Below are positions 1 to 9,103 of a stretch of 24,283 nt of DNA, in pieces. A program made the translations under genes and the position numbers. A model generated the notes under the pieces. That model saw only the letters and a list, made by a program, of their open reading frames with translations. It ran no database searches and had not been told where the DNA came from. The DNA is from Lachnospiraceae bacterium (GTDB lineage Bacteria; Bacillota; Clostridia; Lachnospirales; Lachnospiraceae): assembly GCA_017477805.1 (NCBI GenBank), contig JAFUUM010000319.1, positions 1 through 24,283 of the forward strand. The letters run 5' to 3'. The stretch's first letter is position 1; each line of letters begins with the position of its first letter.

Positions 1-224
1 AACAGATTACGATAAAAGATGATTTCATCAAGTTAGGACAGGTATTAAAGCTTGCGGGCATGGTGGAATCGGGACTGGAAGCGAAGATCGTGATCCAGGA
101 CGGACAGGTAAAAGTCAACGGAGAAGTGGATACCCGAAGAGGCCGCAAGATCGTGGACGGGGATGTGATCTTCTTTGATGGAAAAACGGTCCAGGTAGCA
201 GCCAGAAAAAAGTACGAAGCATAA
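1..224 (+). CDS. yaaA: YaaA-type S4-domain RNA-binding protein, 3' part
   Basis: The window opens inside this gene; the reading frame starts at base 3 and ends with TAA at 222-224. About 73 residues are visible, so only the first few residues are missing, since family members are about 70-75 aa. The pattern fits an S4 RNA-binding fold: an N-terminal helix (FIKLGQVLKLAGMVESG), then QVKVNGEVDTRRGRKIVDGD. That VNGExxxRRGxKxxxGD core is the family hallmark. In Firmicutes this small gene sits between dnaN and recF, as here, 18 bases upstream of recF. Its role is not well defined; related S4 proteins bind structured RNA such as rRNA. Identity rests on both motif and gene order. Confidence 0.9.
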   Translation, partial: QITIKDDFIKLGQVLKLAGMVESGLEAKIVIQDGQVKVNGEVDTRRGRKIVDGDVIFFDGKTVQVAARKKYEA

Positions 225-242
225 GTTTAGAACGGCAAAAGC

Positions 243-1346
243 ATGATCATCAAATCTCTGGAACTTGATAATTTCAGAAATTACGAAACATTGAATATAG
301 AATTTGACAGCGGTACCAATATCTTTTACGGAGATAACGCCCAGGGAAAGACAAATATCCTTGAGTCCATCTTCATGATCGCCACTACCAAATCCCATAA
401 GGGAGCCAAGGATCAGGACATGATCCGGTTTGACAGTGATGAAGCCCATATCCGGACATACCTTTATAAAGAAGAAATCACCAGACAGGTGGATATGCAT
501 CTTCGAAAGGGTAAGACCAAAGGAATTGCCATTGATTCCCAGAGAGTCAAAAAGGCAGCGGACCTCCTCGGACTTTTAAATGTGGTGTTCTTTTCTCCGG
601 AAGATCTGAGCATTATCAAGAATTCCCCTGCAGAGCGCCGCAGATTTATGGATATGGAGCTTTGCCAGTTAGACTCCTTTTATCTGTACAACTTAAGTCA
701 CTATAACCAGATCCTGAATCAGAGAAACAAACTCTTAAAGGAAATGGCAAAAACACCGGAACTTGCGGAAACTCTTGCCATCTGGGATTCACAGCTGGCT
801 TCTTACGGATCCAAGATCATCGAAAGAAGAGAGGGATTTGTGGAACAGCTCAATGAGATCATCAACAGGATCCACTATAAACTCTCCGGAGAAAAGGAAG
901 ATCTGAAACTGATCTATGAAAAAAATTCCGGAGCAGCGGAACTGGAAGAAAAGATCAGACAGAACAGAAACAAAGACATCTACTTAAAGCAGACCACGGC
1001 AGGTCCTCACAGAGATGACCTTTCCTTTATGGTCAACGGTATCGATATCCGGAAGTTCGGATCTCAAGGACAACAGAGGACAGCAGCTCTTTCGCTGAAA
1101 TTATCCGAAATAGAGATCGTTAAAAAGTCCATCCACGACACACCGGTATTACTTTTGGATGATGTGTTATCGGAGCTGGACAGCAACAGACAGAACTTTT
1201 TATTAAGCGAGATCAAGGATATCCAGACTCTTATCACCTGTACGGGACTGGATGAATTTGTAAAGAACCGATTTGAAATCAATAAAGTATTTAAGGTAAC
1301 AAACGGAAGTGTCAAAGAAATGTCCAAAGAGGACATTGAAGTATAA
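243..1346 (+). CDS. recF: DNA replication and repair protein RecF
   Basis: A 367-aa protein of normal length for RecF, the SMC-like ATPase that helps load RecA at single-strand gaps through RecFOR. Walker A is GDNAQGKT at residues 30-37. The ABC-type signature lies in FGSQGQQRTAALSLKLSE, and Walker B is VLLLDDVLSELD near residues 298-309, followed by the D-loop region. The N-terminal LELDNFRNY is typical of RecF. The ATG at 243 has no strong Shine-Dalgarno sequence (only a purine stretch), which suggests coupling to yaaA translation. gyrB follows after 21 bases. The assignment is secure from motifs and position near the origin. Confidence 0.97.
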   Translation: MIIKSLELDNFRNYETLNIEFDSGTNIFYGDNAQGKTNILESIFMIATTKSHKGAKDQDMIRFDSDEAHIRTYLYKEEITRQVDMHLRKGKTKGIAIDSQRVKKAADLLGLLNVVFFSPEDLSIIKNSPAERRRFMDMELCQLDSFYLYNLSHYNQILNQRNKLLKEMAKTPELAETLAIWDSQLASYGSKIIERREGFVEQLNEIINRIHYKLSGEKEDLKLIYEKNSGAAELEEKIRQNRNKDIYLKQTTAGPHRDDLSFMVNGIDIRKFGSQGQQRTAALSLKLSEIEIVKKSIHDTPVLLLDDVLSELDSNRQNFLLSEIKDIQTLITCTGLDEFVKNRFEINKVFKVTNGSVKEMSKEDIEV

Positions 1347-1367
1347 GAAAGCGGAACGGAGGAATCC

Positions 1368-3299
1368 ATGAGCGAAACACAGAATCAGACATACGGAGCT
1401 GATCAAATTCAGATTTTGGAAGGACTGGAGGCAGTTCGGAAAAGACCCGGTATGTATATCGGAAGTACTTCTTCCAGAGGTCTTCATCATCTGGTCTATG
1501 AGATCGTAGATAACTCCGTTGATGAAGCACTGGCCGGTTTTTGTACGGAAATTCAGGTATTTATCAACGAAGACAACACCATCACCGTTATCGATAACGG
1601 TCGAGGCATTCCCGTCGGCATCAACCACAAAGCGGGCATCCCTGCAGTAGAGGTTGTATTTACCATTCTTCATGCCGGCGGTAAATTCGGCGGTGGAGGA
1701 TACAAGGTATCCGGTGGTCTGCATGGTGTAGGTGCATCTGTTGTTAATGCTCTTTCCGACTGGCTGGAAGTTCAGATCCGTACCGAAGGAAAGATCTACC
1801 AGCAGAGATATGAAAGAGGTAAAGTATGCTATCCCTTGAAAGTGGTTGGTGATTGTGATCCCGGTGAAACCGGAACCACAGTAACTTTTAAGCCCGATGG
1901 CACCATCTTTGAAGATACGGTTTACGATTACGACATCTTAAAGACCCGTCTCAGAGAGACTGCATTCCTGACAAAAGGATTAAAGATCACTTTAACGGAT
2001 AAGCGTTCCGAAGAAGAAAGGTCCAATGTTTTCCATTACGAAGGCGGTATCAAGGAATTCGTACAATATCTGAACAAGCACAAAGAACCTCTTTATGATT
2101 CCATCATGTACTTTGAGGGAACCAAGAATAAGGTTTATGTGGAAGTTGCTCTTCAGCATAACGATTCCTACAACGAGAGCGTTTATTCCTTTGTTAACAA
2201 CATCAATACTCCAGAAGGCGGAACTCATTTAGTAGGTTTCAGAAACGCTCTGACCAAGACCTTTAACGACTACGCAAGGACTGCAAAGATCCTGAAAGAT
2301 TCCGATGCAAACCTTTCCGGTGATGACATCAGAGAAGGTCTGACGGGTATTGTCAGCATCAAGATCGAAGATCCTCAGTTCGAAGGCCAGACCAAGCAGA
2401 AGCTTGGTAATTCCGAAGCAAGAGGCGCCGTGGAAAATATCGTCAGCGAGCAGCTGACTTACTTCCTGGAGCAGAACCCTACGGTTGCAAAACTGATCTG
2501 TGAAAAGTCCATCCTTGCCGCAAGAGCAAGAGAGGCAGCAAGAAAAGCAAGAGATTTGACCCGCAGAAAGACCGCACTGGAAGGATCTTCCCTTCCCGGT
2601 AAGCTGGCGGATTGTTCCGATAAGGATCCCAAAAACTGCGAGATCTACATCGTAGAGGGAGATTCCGCAGGCGGCTCCGCAAAGACGGCAAGAAGCAGGG
2701 CAACCCAGGCTATCCTTCCTCTTCGCGGTAAGATCCTGAACGTGGAAAAAGCCCGTCTTGATAAGATCTATGCCAACGCGGAGATCAAGGCCATGATCAC
2801 GGCCTTCGGTACAGGTATCCACGATGATTTCGATATTTCAAAGCTCCGTTACGACAAGATCATCATCATGACCGATGCCGATGTGGACGGTGCCCACATT
2901 GCAACACTGATGCTGACCTTCATCTACCGGTTCATGCCGGAGCTGATCAAACAGGGACATGTTTATCTGGCAAAGCCCCCTCTGTATAAGCTGGAGAAGA
3001 ACCAGAAAGTCTGGTATGCCTACAGCGATGAGGAGCTCAACAGCATCCTCGAGGAAGTGGGAAGAGATCAGAACAACAAGATCCAGCGATACAAAGGTTT
3101 GGGTGAAATGGATGCTTCCCAGCTTTGGGAAACCACCATGGATCCGGAACGCAGGATCCTGCTTCGTGTGAACATGGATCAGGATAACGAATCCGAGATC
3201 GACCTGACATTTAATACCCTCATGGGTGATAAGGTCGAACCCAGAAGAATGTTCATCGAAGAAAACGCCAAGTTCGTTAAGAACCTGGATATCACCTAA
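1368..3299 (+). CDS. gyrB: DNA gyrase subunit B
   Basis: The 643-aa ATPase subunit of gyrase, full length for a Gram-positive GyrB. The start ATG is preceded by a good ribosome binding site (GGAGG at 1357-1361). The N-terminal GHKL ATPase region shows YEIVDNSVDEALAG, DNGRGIP and a GGLHGVGASVVNALS lid. The TOPRIM domain has E430 in YIVEGDSAGGSA and D503/D505/D507 in DADVDGAH, the metal-binding acids. The C-terminal YKGLGEM motif is near residue 575. It forms the A2B2 enzyme with GyrA, which starts 24 bases downstream, and introduces negative supercoils using ATP. No truncation or unusual residue was seen. Confidence 0.98.
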   Translation: MSETQNQTYGADQIQILEGLEAVRKRPGMYIGSTSSRGLHHLVYEIVDNSVDEALAGFCTEIQVFINEDNTITVIDNGRGIPVGINHKAGIPAVEVVFTILHAGGKFGGGGYKVSGGLHGVGASVVNALSDWLEVQIRTEGKIYQQRYERGKVCYPLKVVGDCDPGETGTTVTFKPDGTIFEDTVYDYDILKTRLRETAFLTKGLKITLTDKRSEEERSNVFHYEGGIKEFVQYLNKHKEPLYDSIMYFEGTKNKVYVEVALQHNDSYNESVYSFVNNINTPEGGTHLVGFRNALTKTFNDYARTAKILKDSDANLSGDDIREGLTGIVSIKIEDPQFEGQTKQKLGNSEARGAVENIVSEQLTYFLEQNPTVAKLICEKSILAARAREAARKARDLTRRKTALEGSSLPGKLADCSDKDPKNCEIYIVEGDSAGGSAKTARSRATQAILPLRGKILNVEKARLDKIYANAEIKAMITAFGTGIHDDFDISKLRYDKIIIMTDADVDGAHIATLMLTFIYRFMPELIKQGHVYLAKPPLYKLEKNQKVWYAYSDEELNSILEEVGRDQNNKIQRYKGLGEMDASQLWETTMDPERRILLRVNMDQDNESEIDLTFNTLMGDKVEPRRMFIEENAKFVKNLDIT

Positions 3300-3323
3300 A
3301 ATACTTAAAGCGAAGGAAGAAAA

Positions 3324-5912
3324 ATGGACGATCAGATCTTTGATAAGATAGAAGAAGTCGACCTGAAACGGAAAATGGAAGATTCCTACATCGATTATGC
3401 CATGAGCGTTATCGCTGCAAGAGCATTGCCCGATGTCAGGGACGGATTGAAGCCCGTACAGAGAAGAGTTTTATTCTCCATGATCGAGCTCAACAACGGC
3501 CCGGATAAACCCCACCGTAAGAGCGCCCGTATCGTCGGTGATACCATGGGTAAATATCACCCTCACGGTGACTCCTCCATCTACGGTGCTTTGGTCAACA
3601 TGGCCCAGGACTGGAATACCCATTATCCTCTGGTGGACGGACACGGAAACTTCGGATCCATGGACGGTGACGGCGCCGCAGCAATGAGATATACAGAGGC
3701 CAGACTTTCCAAGATTTCCATGGAGCTGCTGGCTGACATCAATAAAGATACCGTTGACTTTGTACCCAACTTCGACAGCACCGAAAAGGAACCCGTGGTA
3801 CTGCCCAGCAGATATCCAAACCTCCTGGTGAACGGTACCTCCGGTATCGCCGTCGGTATGGCAACCAACATCCCGCCCCACAACCTCAGGGAAGTGGTGG
3901 CGGCTGTTGTCCGTATCATTGACAACAAGATCGAAGAAGACAGAGAGACGGATATAGATGAACTGTTAGAACTTGTTAAGGCTCCCGATTTCCCCACAGG
4001 CGGTATCATCCTTGGCACCAAGGGTGCGGAAGAGGCATACCGTACCGGCAGAGGAAAAGTCCGGATCCGTGCGGTAACGGATATCGAGACCATGGCCAAC
4101 GGTAAGAGCAGGATCATCGTGACCGAACTGCCTTACATGGTTAATAAGGCAAATCTGGTATTAAAGATAGCGGACCTGGTAAAGAATAAGAAGATCGACG
4201 GTATCACCGATCTTCGTGATGAATCCAACCGTGAAGGTATGCGTATCGTCATCGAGCTTCGAAAAGACGTAAACGCAAACGTGCTTTTGAACCAGCTTTA
4301 TAAACACACCCAGCTGCAGGATTCCTTCGGTGTGATCATGCTGGCTCTTGTGAATAACGAGCCCAAGATCATGACCCTTCTGGAGATGCTGAACTACTAC
4401 TTAAAGCATCAGGAAGACGTTGTAACAAGAAGGACCAAATACGACCTGAAGAAAGCGGAAGAGAGAGACCATATCCTGCAGGGTCTGCTCATCGCTCTTG
4501 ATCACATCGATGAAGTGATCAAGATCATCCGCGCCAGTGCCAATACCCAGGAAGCCAAAGAATCCCTGATCGCCCGTTTTGAATTAACGGATGCTCAGGC
4601 TCAGGCTATCGTGGATATGCGTCTCCGTGCTCTCACCGGTTTGGAAAGAGAGAAACTGGAGAACGAGCATCAGGAACTCTTAAAGAAGATCGCAGAATGG
4701 AAGGCAATCCTCGGCGACGAGAAGCTCCTTCTTGGGGTCATCAAGACAGAGATCCAGGAGATCGCCGATAAATACGGCGACGACAGAAAGAGTAAGATCG
4801 GCTTTGATGTCTATGACTTAAGCTCCGAGGATCTGATCCCTCTGGAAAACACCGTCATTGCCATGACCAACGTGGGCTACATCAAACGTATGACCGTGGA
4901 TAACTTCAAGGCTCAGAACAGAGGCGGCAAGGGCATCAAGGGCATGACCACCATCGAAGATGATTACATCGAAGATCTGCTCATGACCACAACCCACCAC
5001 TATCTCATGTTCTTTACCAACAAGGGACGGGTCTACAGACTGAAGACCTACGAGATCCCGGAGGCAAGCCGAACCGCAAGAGGACTGGCTATCGTAAACC
5101 TCCTGCAGCTTGCGCCGGATGAGAAGATCTCCGCCATGATCCCCATTCGCGGCTACGAAGAGGGTAAGAACCTCTTTATGGTTACCAAGAAGGGTATCGT
5201 AAAGAAGACTTCCATCCTGGAGTACTCCAATGTACGTAAGAACGGCCTCATCGCCATCAACTTAAGAGACGATGACGAGCTCATCGAAGTAAAGACCACC
5301 ACCAGCGACACCGAGATCTTCCTTGTGACCAAGTACGGTATGTGCATCCGCTTCAAAGAAACGGATGTGCGTCGTACCGGCAGAAATTCCATGGGTGTTA
5401 TCGGTATGAATCTCACGGATCGGGATGAGATCGTGGGCATGCAATTGCAGACACAGGGTGACTCTCTGCTCATTGTTTCCGAGAACGGAATGGGCAAGAG
5501 AACCTATCTGGAAGAATTTAATCTGCAACACCGTGGCGGAAAAGGTGTAAAATGTTATAAAATAACAGAGAAGACAGGTAACGTGGTAGGCGTAAAGGCA
5601 GTTAACGACAGCCACGAGATCATGATGATCACCAATGAGGGCGTGATCATACAGCTTCGCATGGAAGAGATCTCCAAACTCGGACGTATCACTTCCGGTG
5701 TGAAGATGATCCGCCTGGACAATGAAGAAAAGGAAGTAAAAGTAGCGAAGATAGCCAAAGTTAGGGAAAAGGTTTCTGACGGAGAAACGGAATTTGACGA
5801 CGTAGACGAGGCGGCTGCAGAGTTTTCCGATATGGAAGAACTGGAAGCACAGGCCTTCGACGATGACGACAAAGAAGTAACGTTACCGAAGGAAGAGGAA
5901 GACGAGGACTAA
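3324..5912 (+). CDS. gyrA: DNA gyrase subunit A
   Basis: An 862-aa breakage-reunion subunit with a GAAGGA-type ribosome binding site before the ATG. The catalytic tyrosine is Y123 in AAAMRYTEARLS. The quinolone-determining region is GKYHPHGDSSIYGALV (residues 76-91): S84 matches E. coli S83, but the position of E. coli D87 is Gly88 rather than Asp or Glu. The C-terminal beta-pinwheel contains a GyrA box, QNRGGKG at Q531, and a second box-like QHRGGKG at Q735. The last 45 or so residues form a strongly acidic tail rich in D and E. It partners GyrB, encoded just upstream; the receiver-domain gene starts 22 bases after its stop. Confidence 0.98.
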   Translation: MDDQIFDKIEEVDLKRKMEDSYIDYAMSVIAARALPDVRDGLKPVQRRVLFSMIELNNGPDKPHRKSARIVGDTMGKYHPHGDSSIYGALVNMAQDWNTHYPLVDGHGNFGSMDGDGAAAMRYTEARLSKISMELLADINKDTVDFVPNFDSTEKEPVVLPSRYPNLLVNGTSGIAVGMATNIPPHNLREVVAAVVRIIDNKIEEDRETDIDELLELVKAPDFPTGGIILGTKGAEEAYRTGRGKVRIRAVTDIETMANGKSRIIVTELPYMVNKANLVLKIADLVKNKKIDGITDLRDESNREGMRIVIELRKDVNANVLLNQLYKHTQLQDSFGVIMLALVNNEPKIMTLLEMLNYYLKHQEDVVTRRTKYDLKKAEERDHILQGLLIALDHIDEVIKIIRASANTQEAKESLIARFELTDAQAQAIVDMRLRALTGLEREKLENEHQELLKKIAEWKAILGDEKLLLGVIKTEIQEIADKYGDDRKSKIGFDVYDLSSEDLIPLENTVIAMTNVGYIKRMTVDNFKAQNRGGKGIKGMTTIEDDYIEDLLMTTTHHYLMFFTNKGRVYRLKTYEIPEASRTARGLAIVNLLQLAPDEKISAMIPIRGYEEGKNLFMVTKKGIVKKTSILEYSNVRKNGLIAINLRDDDELIEVKTTTSDTEIFLVTKYGMCIRFKETDVRRTGRNSMGVIGMNLTDRDEIVGMQLQTQGDSLLIVSENGMGKRTYLEEFNLQHRGGKGVKCYKITEKTGNVVGVKAVNDSHEIMMITNEGVIIQLRMEEISKLGRITSGVKMIRLDNEEKEVKVAKIAKVREKVSDGETEFDDVDEAAAEFSDMEELEAQAFDDDDKEVTLPKEEEDED

Positions 5913-5934
5913 GGTCCTCAAGAGGGGTGTTCTT

Positions 5935-6699
5935 ATGGATAAAGAAGTGATCCTCATCAGTAACGACATCACTTTCATGGTAAATGCCATGATCATGAAT
6001 CTGGAAAAGAATGATTATGGGGTTTGCCATGTAAAGCCGGAAATCCGCTTTCTGGACGAGGTAAAAGACAGAAGTGATGTAGTTATCTTTTACCTGGAAA
6101 ACATTGTGGATGAAATACCGGAATTTTTGGTATATCTGAAGGATCTATGTACGGAAAAGGATAAGATCCTTCTGCTCATCGGCAATAAAACGGAGATCTC
6201 CGTGATCGAGAATGCCATGCCCAGCGAGCTGATCGAAGCCAAAATGGAACGTCCCCTGGATATCAAGAAACTCATCGAGGTGCTGGACGGTATCTGGGAA
6301 CAGAGTGAAAGCAATGCCAGGAAAAAGAACATTCTCATCGTGGATGATGACATCACGTATCTGAAAACGGTGAAAAGCTGGCTGGATGATAAATACCGGG
6401 TATCCATCGTAAACTCCGGGATGCAGGCCATTACGTACATGGCAAAGAGCCAGCCGGATCTGGTTCTTCTGGACTACATGATGCCTGTCACCAGCGGTCC
6501 GCAGGTCTTAAAAATGATGCGGAGCGAAACGCTGACCAGTTCCATTCCCGTGATCTTCTTGACGGGAAAGAGCGACAGGGAAAGCATCATGAGTGTCATG
6601 TACTTAAAGCCCGATGGATATCTTTTAAAGACCACCACCAAAGAAGAAATGCTGGTCAACATCGAGAATTTCTTTGGAACCAGAAAGTACAAAGCATAG
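5935..6699 (+). CDS. Tandem receiver-domain protein (pseudo-receiver plus receiver), no output domain
   Basis: A 254-aa protein with ribosome binding site AGAGGGG at 5921-5927. Residues 131-250 form a canonical CheY-like receiver: acidic pocket D137-D139 (LIVDDD), phospho-acceptor D180 (LVLLDYMMP), switch T210 (FLTGKS) and K232. Residues 1-120 look like a second receiver fold (VILISNDITFMVNAM), but the acceptor position is Y53 (DVVIFYLEN) and the switch threonine is lost, so it should not be phosphorylated. No DNA-binding, GGDEF, HD or kinase domain follows. Being 22 bases after gyrA with no visible terminator, it is probably read through from gyrA. The partner kinase is not in the window. 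It may act by protein contact, as single-domain regulators do; function is unknown. Confidence 0.85.
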   Translation: MDKEVILISNDITFMVNAMIMNLEKNDYGVCHVKPEIRFLDEVKDRSDVVIFYLENIVDEIPEFLVYLKDLCTEKDKILLLIGNKTEISVIENAMPSELIEAKMERPLDIKKLIEVLDGIWEQSESNARKKNILIVDDDITYLKTVKSWLDDKYRVSIVNSGMQAITYMAKSQPDLVLLDYMMPVTSGPQVLKMMRSETLTSSIPVIFLTGKSDRESIMSVMYLKPDGYLLKTTTKEEMLVNIENFFGTRKYKA

Positions 6700-6754
6700 A
6701 GGGTTATCGATCTAATAAGGGAGAGGAAGTAACAGAGAAGGGAATTATAGGAAA

Positions 6755-8197
6755 ATGAAGTTAGGTTTAAAAGAAAAAGCGGCGTTTGGTATCGGTGCCG
6801 TAGGAAAAGACATGGTCTACATGCTGTCGGCCTCCTACGTACTGTACTATTTCCAGGATATCCTGGGGGTGAGCGCCGTAGCCATGGGTGTGATCTTAAT
6901 GGCAGCAAGGATCTTTGATGCCTTCAACGATCCCATCATGGGCGTTGTTGTGGCAAAGACCAAGACAAAATGGGGTAAGTTCAGACCCTGGCTGCTGATC
7001 GGTACCCTCACCAATGCAGTATTTTTATATCTTATGTTTGCGGCGCCCATCGCCCTGGACGGAAAAGGTCTTATCGCTTATGCGGCAGTGACCTACATCA
7101 TGTGGGGTGTGACCTACACCATGATGGACATCCCGTTCTGGTCCATGATCCCCGCATTTACCGAAGGCGGTAAGGAACGCGAAGGCCTTACTACTCTGGC
7201 CCGCTCCTGTGCAGGAGTCGGATCCGCCATTGTCAGTATCTTTACTGTAAAGATCGTACACAGCATCGGTTCTTCCATTATGGGCATCGATGCTGACTCT
7301 GCGGAGATCACAAAGCAGGCCCTTTATGAGCTGGAACGTACCGGTTTTCAGTGGTTTGCTCTGATCGTAGCAGTTGTATTCATCGTATTTGAAGTACTTT
7401 GCTGCATCAGCATCAAGGAAAAATCCTCCGTGGATATGGATACCGTATCCATCGGTCAGATGTTCAAGGCACTGGTCCAGAACGATCAGGCCATGGCAGT
7501 GGTGGTTACTCTGGTCATGGTCAACCGTGCACTGTATATCACATCCAATCTGGTGATCTACTTCTTTAAGTACGACATCGGTGGTGTGAAGTGGTATGAC
7601 AACTACACCCTGTTCAATATGGTAGGCGGCGGTGTCCAGATCCTGGCCATGATGCTGCTCTATCCCATCCTCAGAAAGTTCTTTACGAACTTCAGGATCT
7701 TCTACATCAGTATCGGAATGTCCATCCTGGGCTACATCGTGCTCCTTGTGATGGCAACCGCCAATGTAAAGACCATCGAACCTCTGCTGATCCCGGCTGT
7801 GCTCATCATGGCATCCACCGGTATCAACAACGTTATCGTTACCATCTTCCTTGCAAACACCGTAGATTACGGTGAGATGAAGAACAACCGCAGAGATGAG
7901 TCCGTGATCTTCTCCATGCAGACTTTCGTTGTAAAGCTGGCTTCCGGACTGGCGATCTTACTTGCCTCCATCGCTCTGCAGATCTTCAACTTAAAGGGCG
8001 GCGATACAACGGAAGCGGAAAAAGCACTGGATCTGTCTCTGGGCGTACCTCAGGCATCCAAAATGGGACTGCGTCTCTTTATGTCCGTACTCCCGATACT
8101 GGGTCTGATCTTTGCACTGTTCTGGTTTAAGAAGAGATACATCCTGACGGATGAAGTGGTTGAGACCAATGCAAAGAGATTAAAAGAAGGAAAATAA
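6755..8197 (+). CDS. GPH-family (MelB-like) glycoside:cation symporter
   Basis: A 480-aa integral membrane protein of the major facilitator superfamily, with the hydrophobicity expected for 12 transmembrane helices. The start KEKAAFGIGAVGKDMVYM is typical of the glycoside-pentoside-hexuronide:cation family. R52, D55 and D59 (ARIFDAFNDPIMG) line up with the cation- and sugar-site residues R52, D55 and D59 of MelB. The cytoplasmic loop TKTKWGKFRPWLLIG carries the family motif. It should import a sugar or glycoside with Na+ or H+, but the substrate cannot be told from sequence. It follows the receiver gene by 55 bases and ends 11 bases before a strong terminator. Nearby genes do not identify the substrate. 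Confidence 0.9.
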   Translation: MKLGLKEKAAFGIGAVGKDMVYMLSASYVLYYFQDILGVSAVAMGVILMAARIFDAFNDPIMGVVVAKTKTKWGKFRPWLLIGTLTNAVFLYLMFAAPIALDGKGLIAYAAVTYIMWGVTYTMMDIPFWSMIPAFTEGGKEREGLTTLARSCAGVGSAIVSIFTVKIVHSIGSSIMGIDADSAEITKQALYELERTGFQWFALIVAVVFIVFEVLCCISIKEKSSVDMDTVSIGQMFKALVQNDQAMAVVVTLVMVNRALYITSNLVIYFFKYDIGGVKWYDNYTLFNMVGGGVQILAMMLLYPILRKFFTNFRIFYISIGMSILGYIVLLVMATANVKTIEPLLIPAVLIMASTGINNVIVTIFLANTVDYGEMKNNRRDESVIFSMQTFVVKLASGLAILLASIALQIFNLKGGDTTEAEKALDLSLGVPQASKMGLRLFMSVLPILGLIFALFWFKKRYILTDEVVETNAKRLKEGK

Positions 8198-8208
8198 TGG
8201 ATATTTAT

Positions 8209-8233
8209 AAAGCTCCGGCGTTGCCGGAGCTTT
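8209..8233. terminator. Bidirectional intrinsic terminator
   Basis: A perfect 11-bp stem, AAAGCTCCGGC (8209-8219) and GCCGGAGCTTT (8223-8233), encloses a 3-base loop. T-rich sequence follows on the plus strand (TTTATTTAT), and A/T-rich sequence follows on the minus strand. It lies between the convergent symporter and acetyltransferase genes and can end transcription from both sides. Confidence 0.88.
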
Positions 8234-8250
8234 ATTTATGCCTGGACCCG

Positions 8251-8997
8251 TCAGGGTTTTACACGGAACCAGTATTTATATAAATAGGTATAACCCAAAG
8301 AATAGTAAAGATTCAGAGCGGCTTCATTCCCGTCCACCACCTGAAGATAAGAATACTTGGCACCGCATCTTGAAGCTTCCGATAAGATAGCGGTACAGAT
8401 CTGGCGGGCATAGCCTTTTTTACGATGATCGGGCTGTACGTGGATGGCATAGAGTCCCACATAATCCCGATCCAGGACTCCAAGTCCGGTGGCGATGATC
8501 TGCCCGTTTTCCCGAATGCAGGCACATATCGTATCCTTGGGGATAGCCGCGTACATGCCGGGGACAACTTTCAAATGCATGGGATCTGTGGTATTTTTAA
8601 GCCGGAATAAAGAAGAGATCCATTCGGAAGGGATCCCCTCAAGGAATTCCACATCGGAGTGATCTGTCCGAAGGTCTGCCCGATCCAGTTCTAAGAAACA
8701 AACATCCGTAGCATGCTGGATCTCATACCCGCGATTTTCCAGCATGAAATCAAAATCCTGGGAAACAAGGGGACTGATCTTGAAGATGGTAGGTGTTTTC
8801 CATCTCTCGTAACGGCTCTCGCAGTAAGGGATCTTGGTGCTCCAGGGCAGGGTGGATGTTCCGAACTGCTCTACGGAATTGGTACGGTGGGTATAAAAAT
8901 AGGAAAACCGGATGATCCAGCCGTCGTAGAGTTCCATCTGATGGGAAGGCCAGGCATTTAAGGACATATCTTCGATCTCTTTGATCTTTGCTTCCAC
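8251..8997 (-). CDS. GNAT-family N-acetyltransferase
   Basis: A 248-aa protein, cytoplasmic by sequence. The acetyl-CoA-binding motif A is VQPDHRKKGYARQI near residues 190-203 (Q/RxxGxA form), followed by VDGNEAALNLYYSLGY, the motif B region. The N-terminal LNAWPSHQMELYDGWIIRF is seen in a GNAT subgroup with a long N-terminal half of unknown role. The start is GTG at 8995-8997, not ATG: AAAAGGAGAG lies 4-5 bases upstream at ideal distance. The next in-frame ATG, codon 11, would cut the conserved N-terminus. The acceptor substrate is unknown. It is divergent from the sigma-factor gene. Confidence 0.85.
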   Translation of the reverse strand: MEAKIKEIEDMSLNAWPSHQMELYDGWIIRFSYFYTHRTNSVEQFGTSTLPWSTKIPYCESRYERWKTPTIFKISPLVSQDFDFMLENRGYEIQHATDVCFLELDRADLRTDHSDVEFLEGIPSEWISSLFRLKNTTDPMHLKVVPGMYAAIPKDTICACIRENGQIIATGLGVLDRDYVGLYAIHVQPDHRKKGYARQICTAILSEASRCGAKYSYLQVVDGNEAALNLYYSLGYTYLYKYWFRVKP

Positions 8998-9103
8998 GTT
9001 TCTCTCCTTTTGAGAAAAAAATTACAAATGAGTGTAAACCAAAAGATATATAATTACATCTATCATAAAGAAAAGAAAGCCGCAAGTATAAGAAAGACGG
9101 AAT
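8998..9103. promoter_or_regulatory. Divergent intergenic region upstream of the sigma factor
   Basis: This A/T-rich gap between the acetyltransferase (minus) and the ECF sigma gene (plus) must hold both promoters. On the plus strand there is TATAAT at 9049-9054 without a well-spaced -35. There is also a TGTAAAC (9033-9039) placed 17 bases before CATC (9057-9060), loosely like ECF-type TGAAAC/CGTC promoters, which would fit autoregulation. TTACA (9022-9026) and TGTAA (9033-9037) form a short inverted repeat. All of these are weak calls. Confidence 0.35.

Noticed and set aside
1064..1724. Minus-strand frames opposite recF and gyrB.
   Set aside because: They are antisense to highly conserved housekeeping genes with intact motifs.
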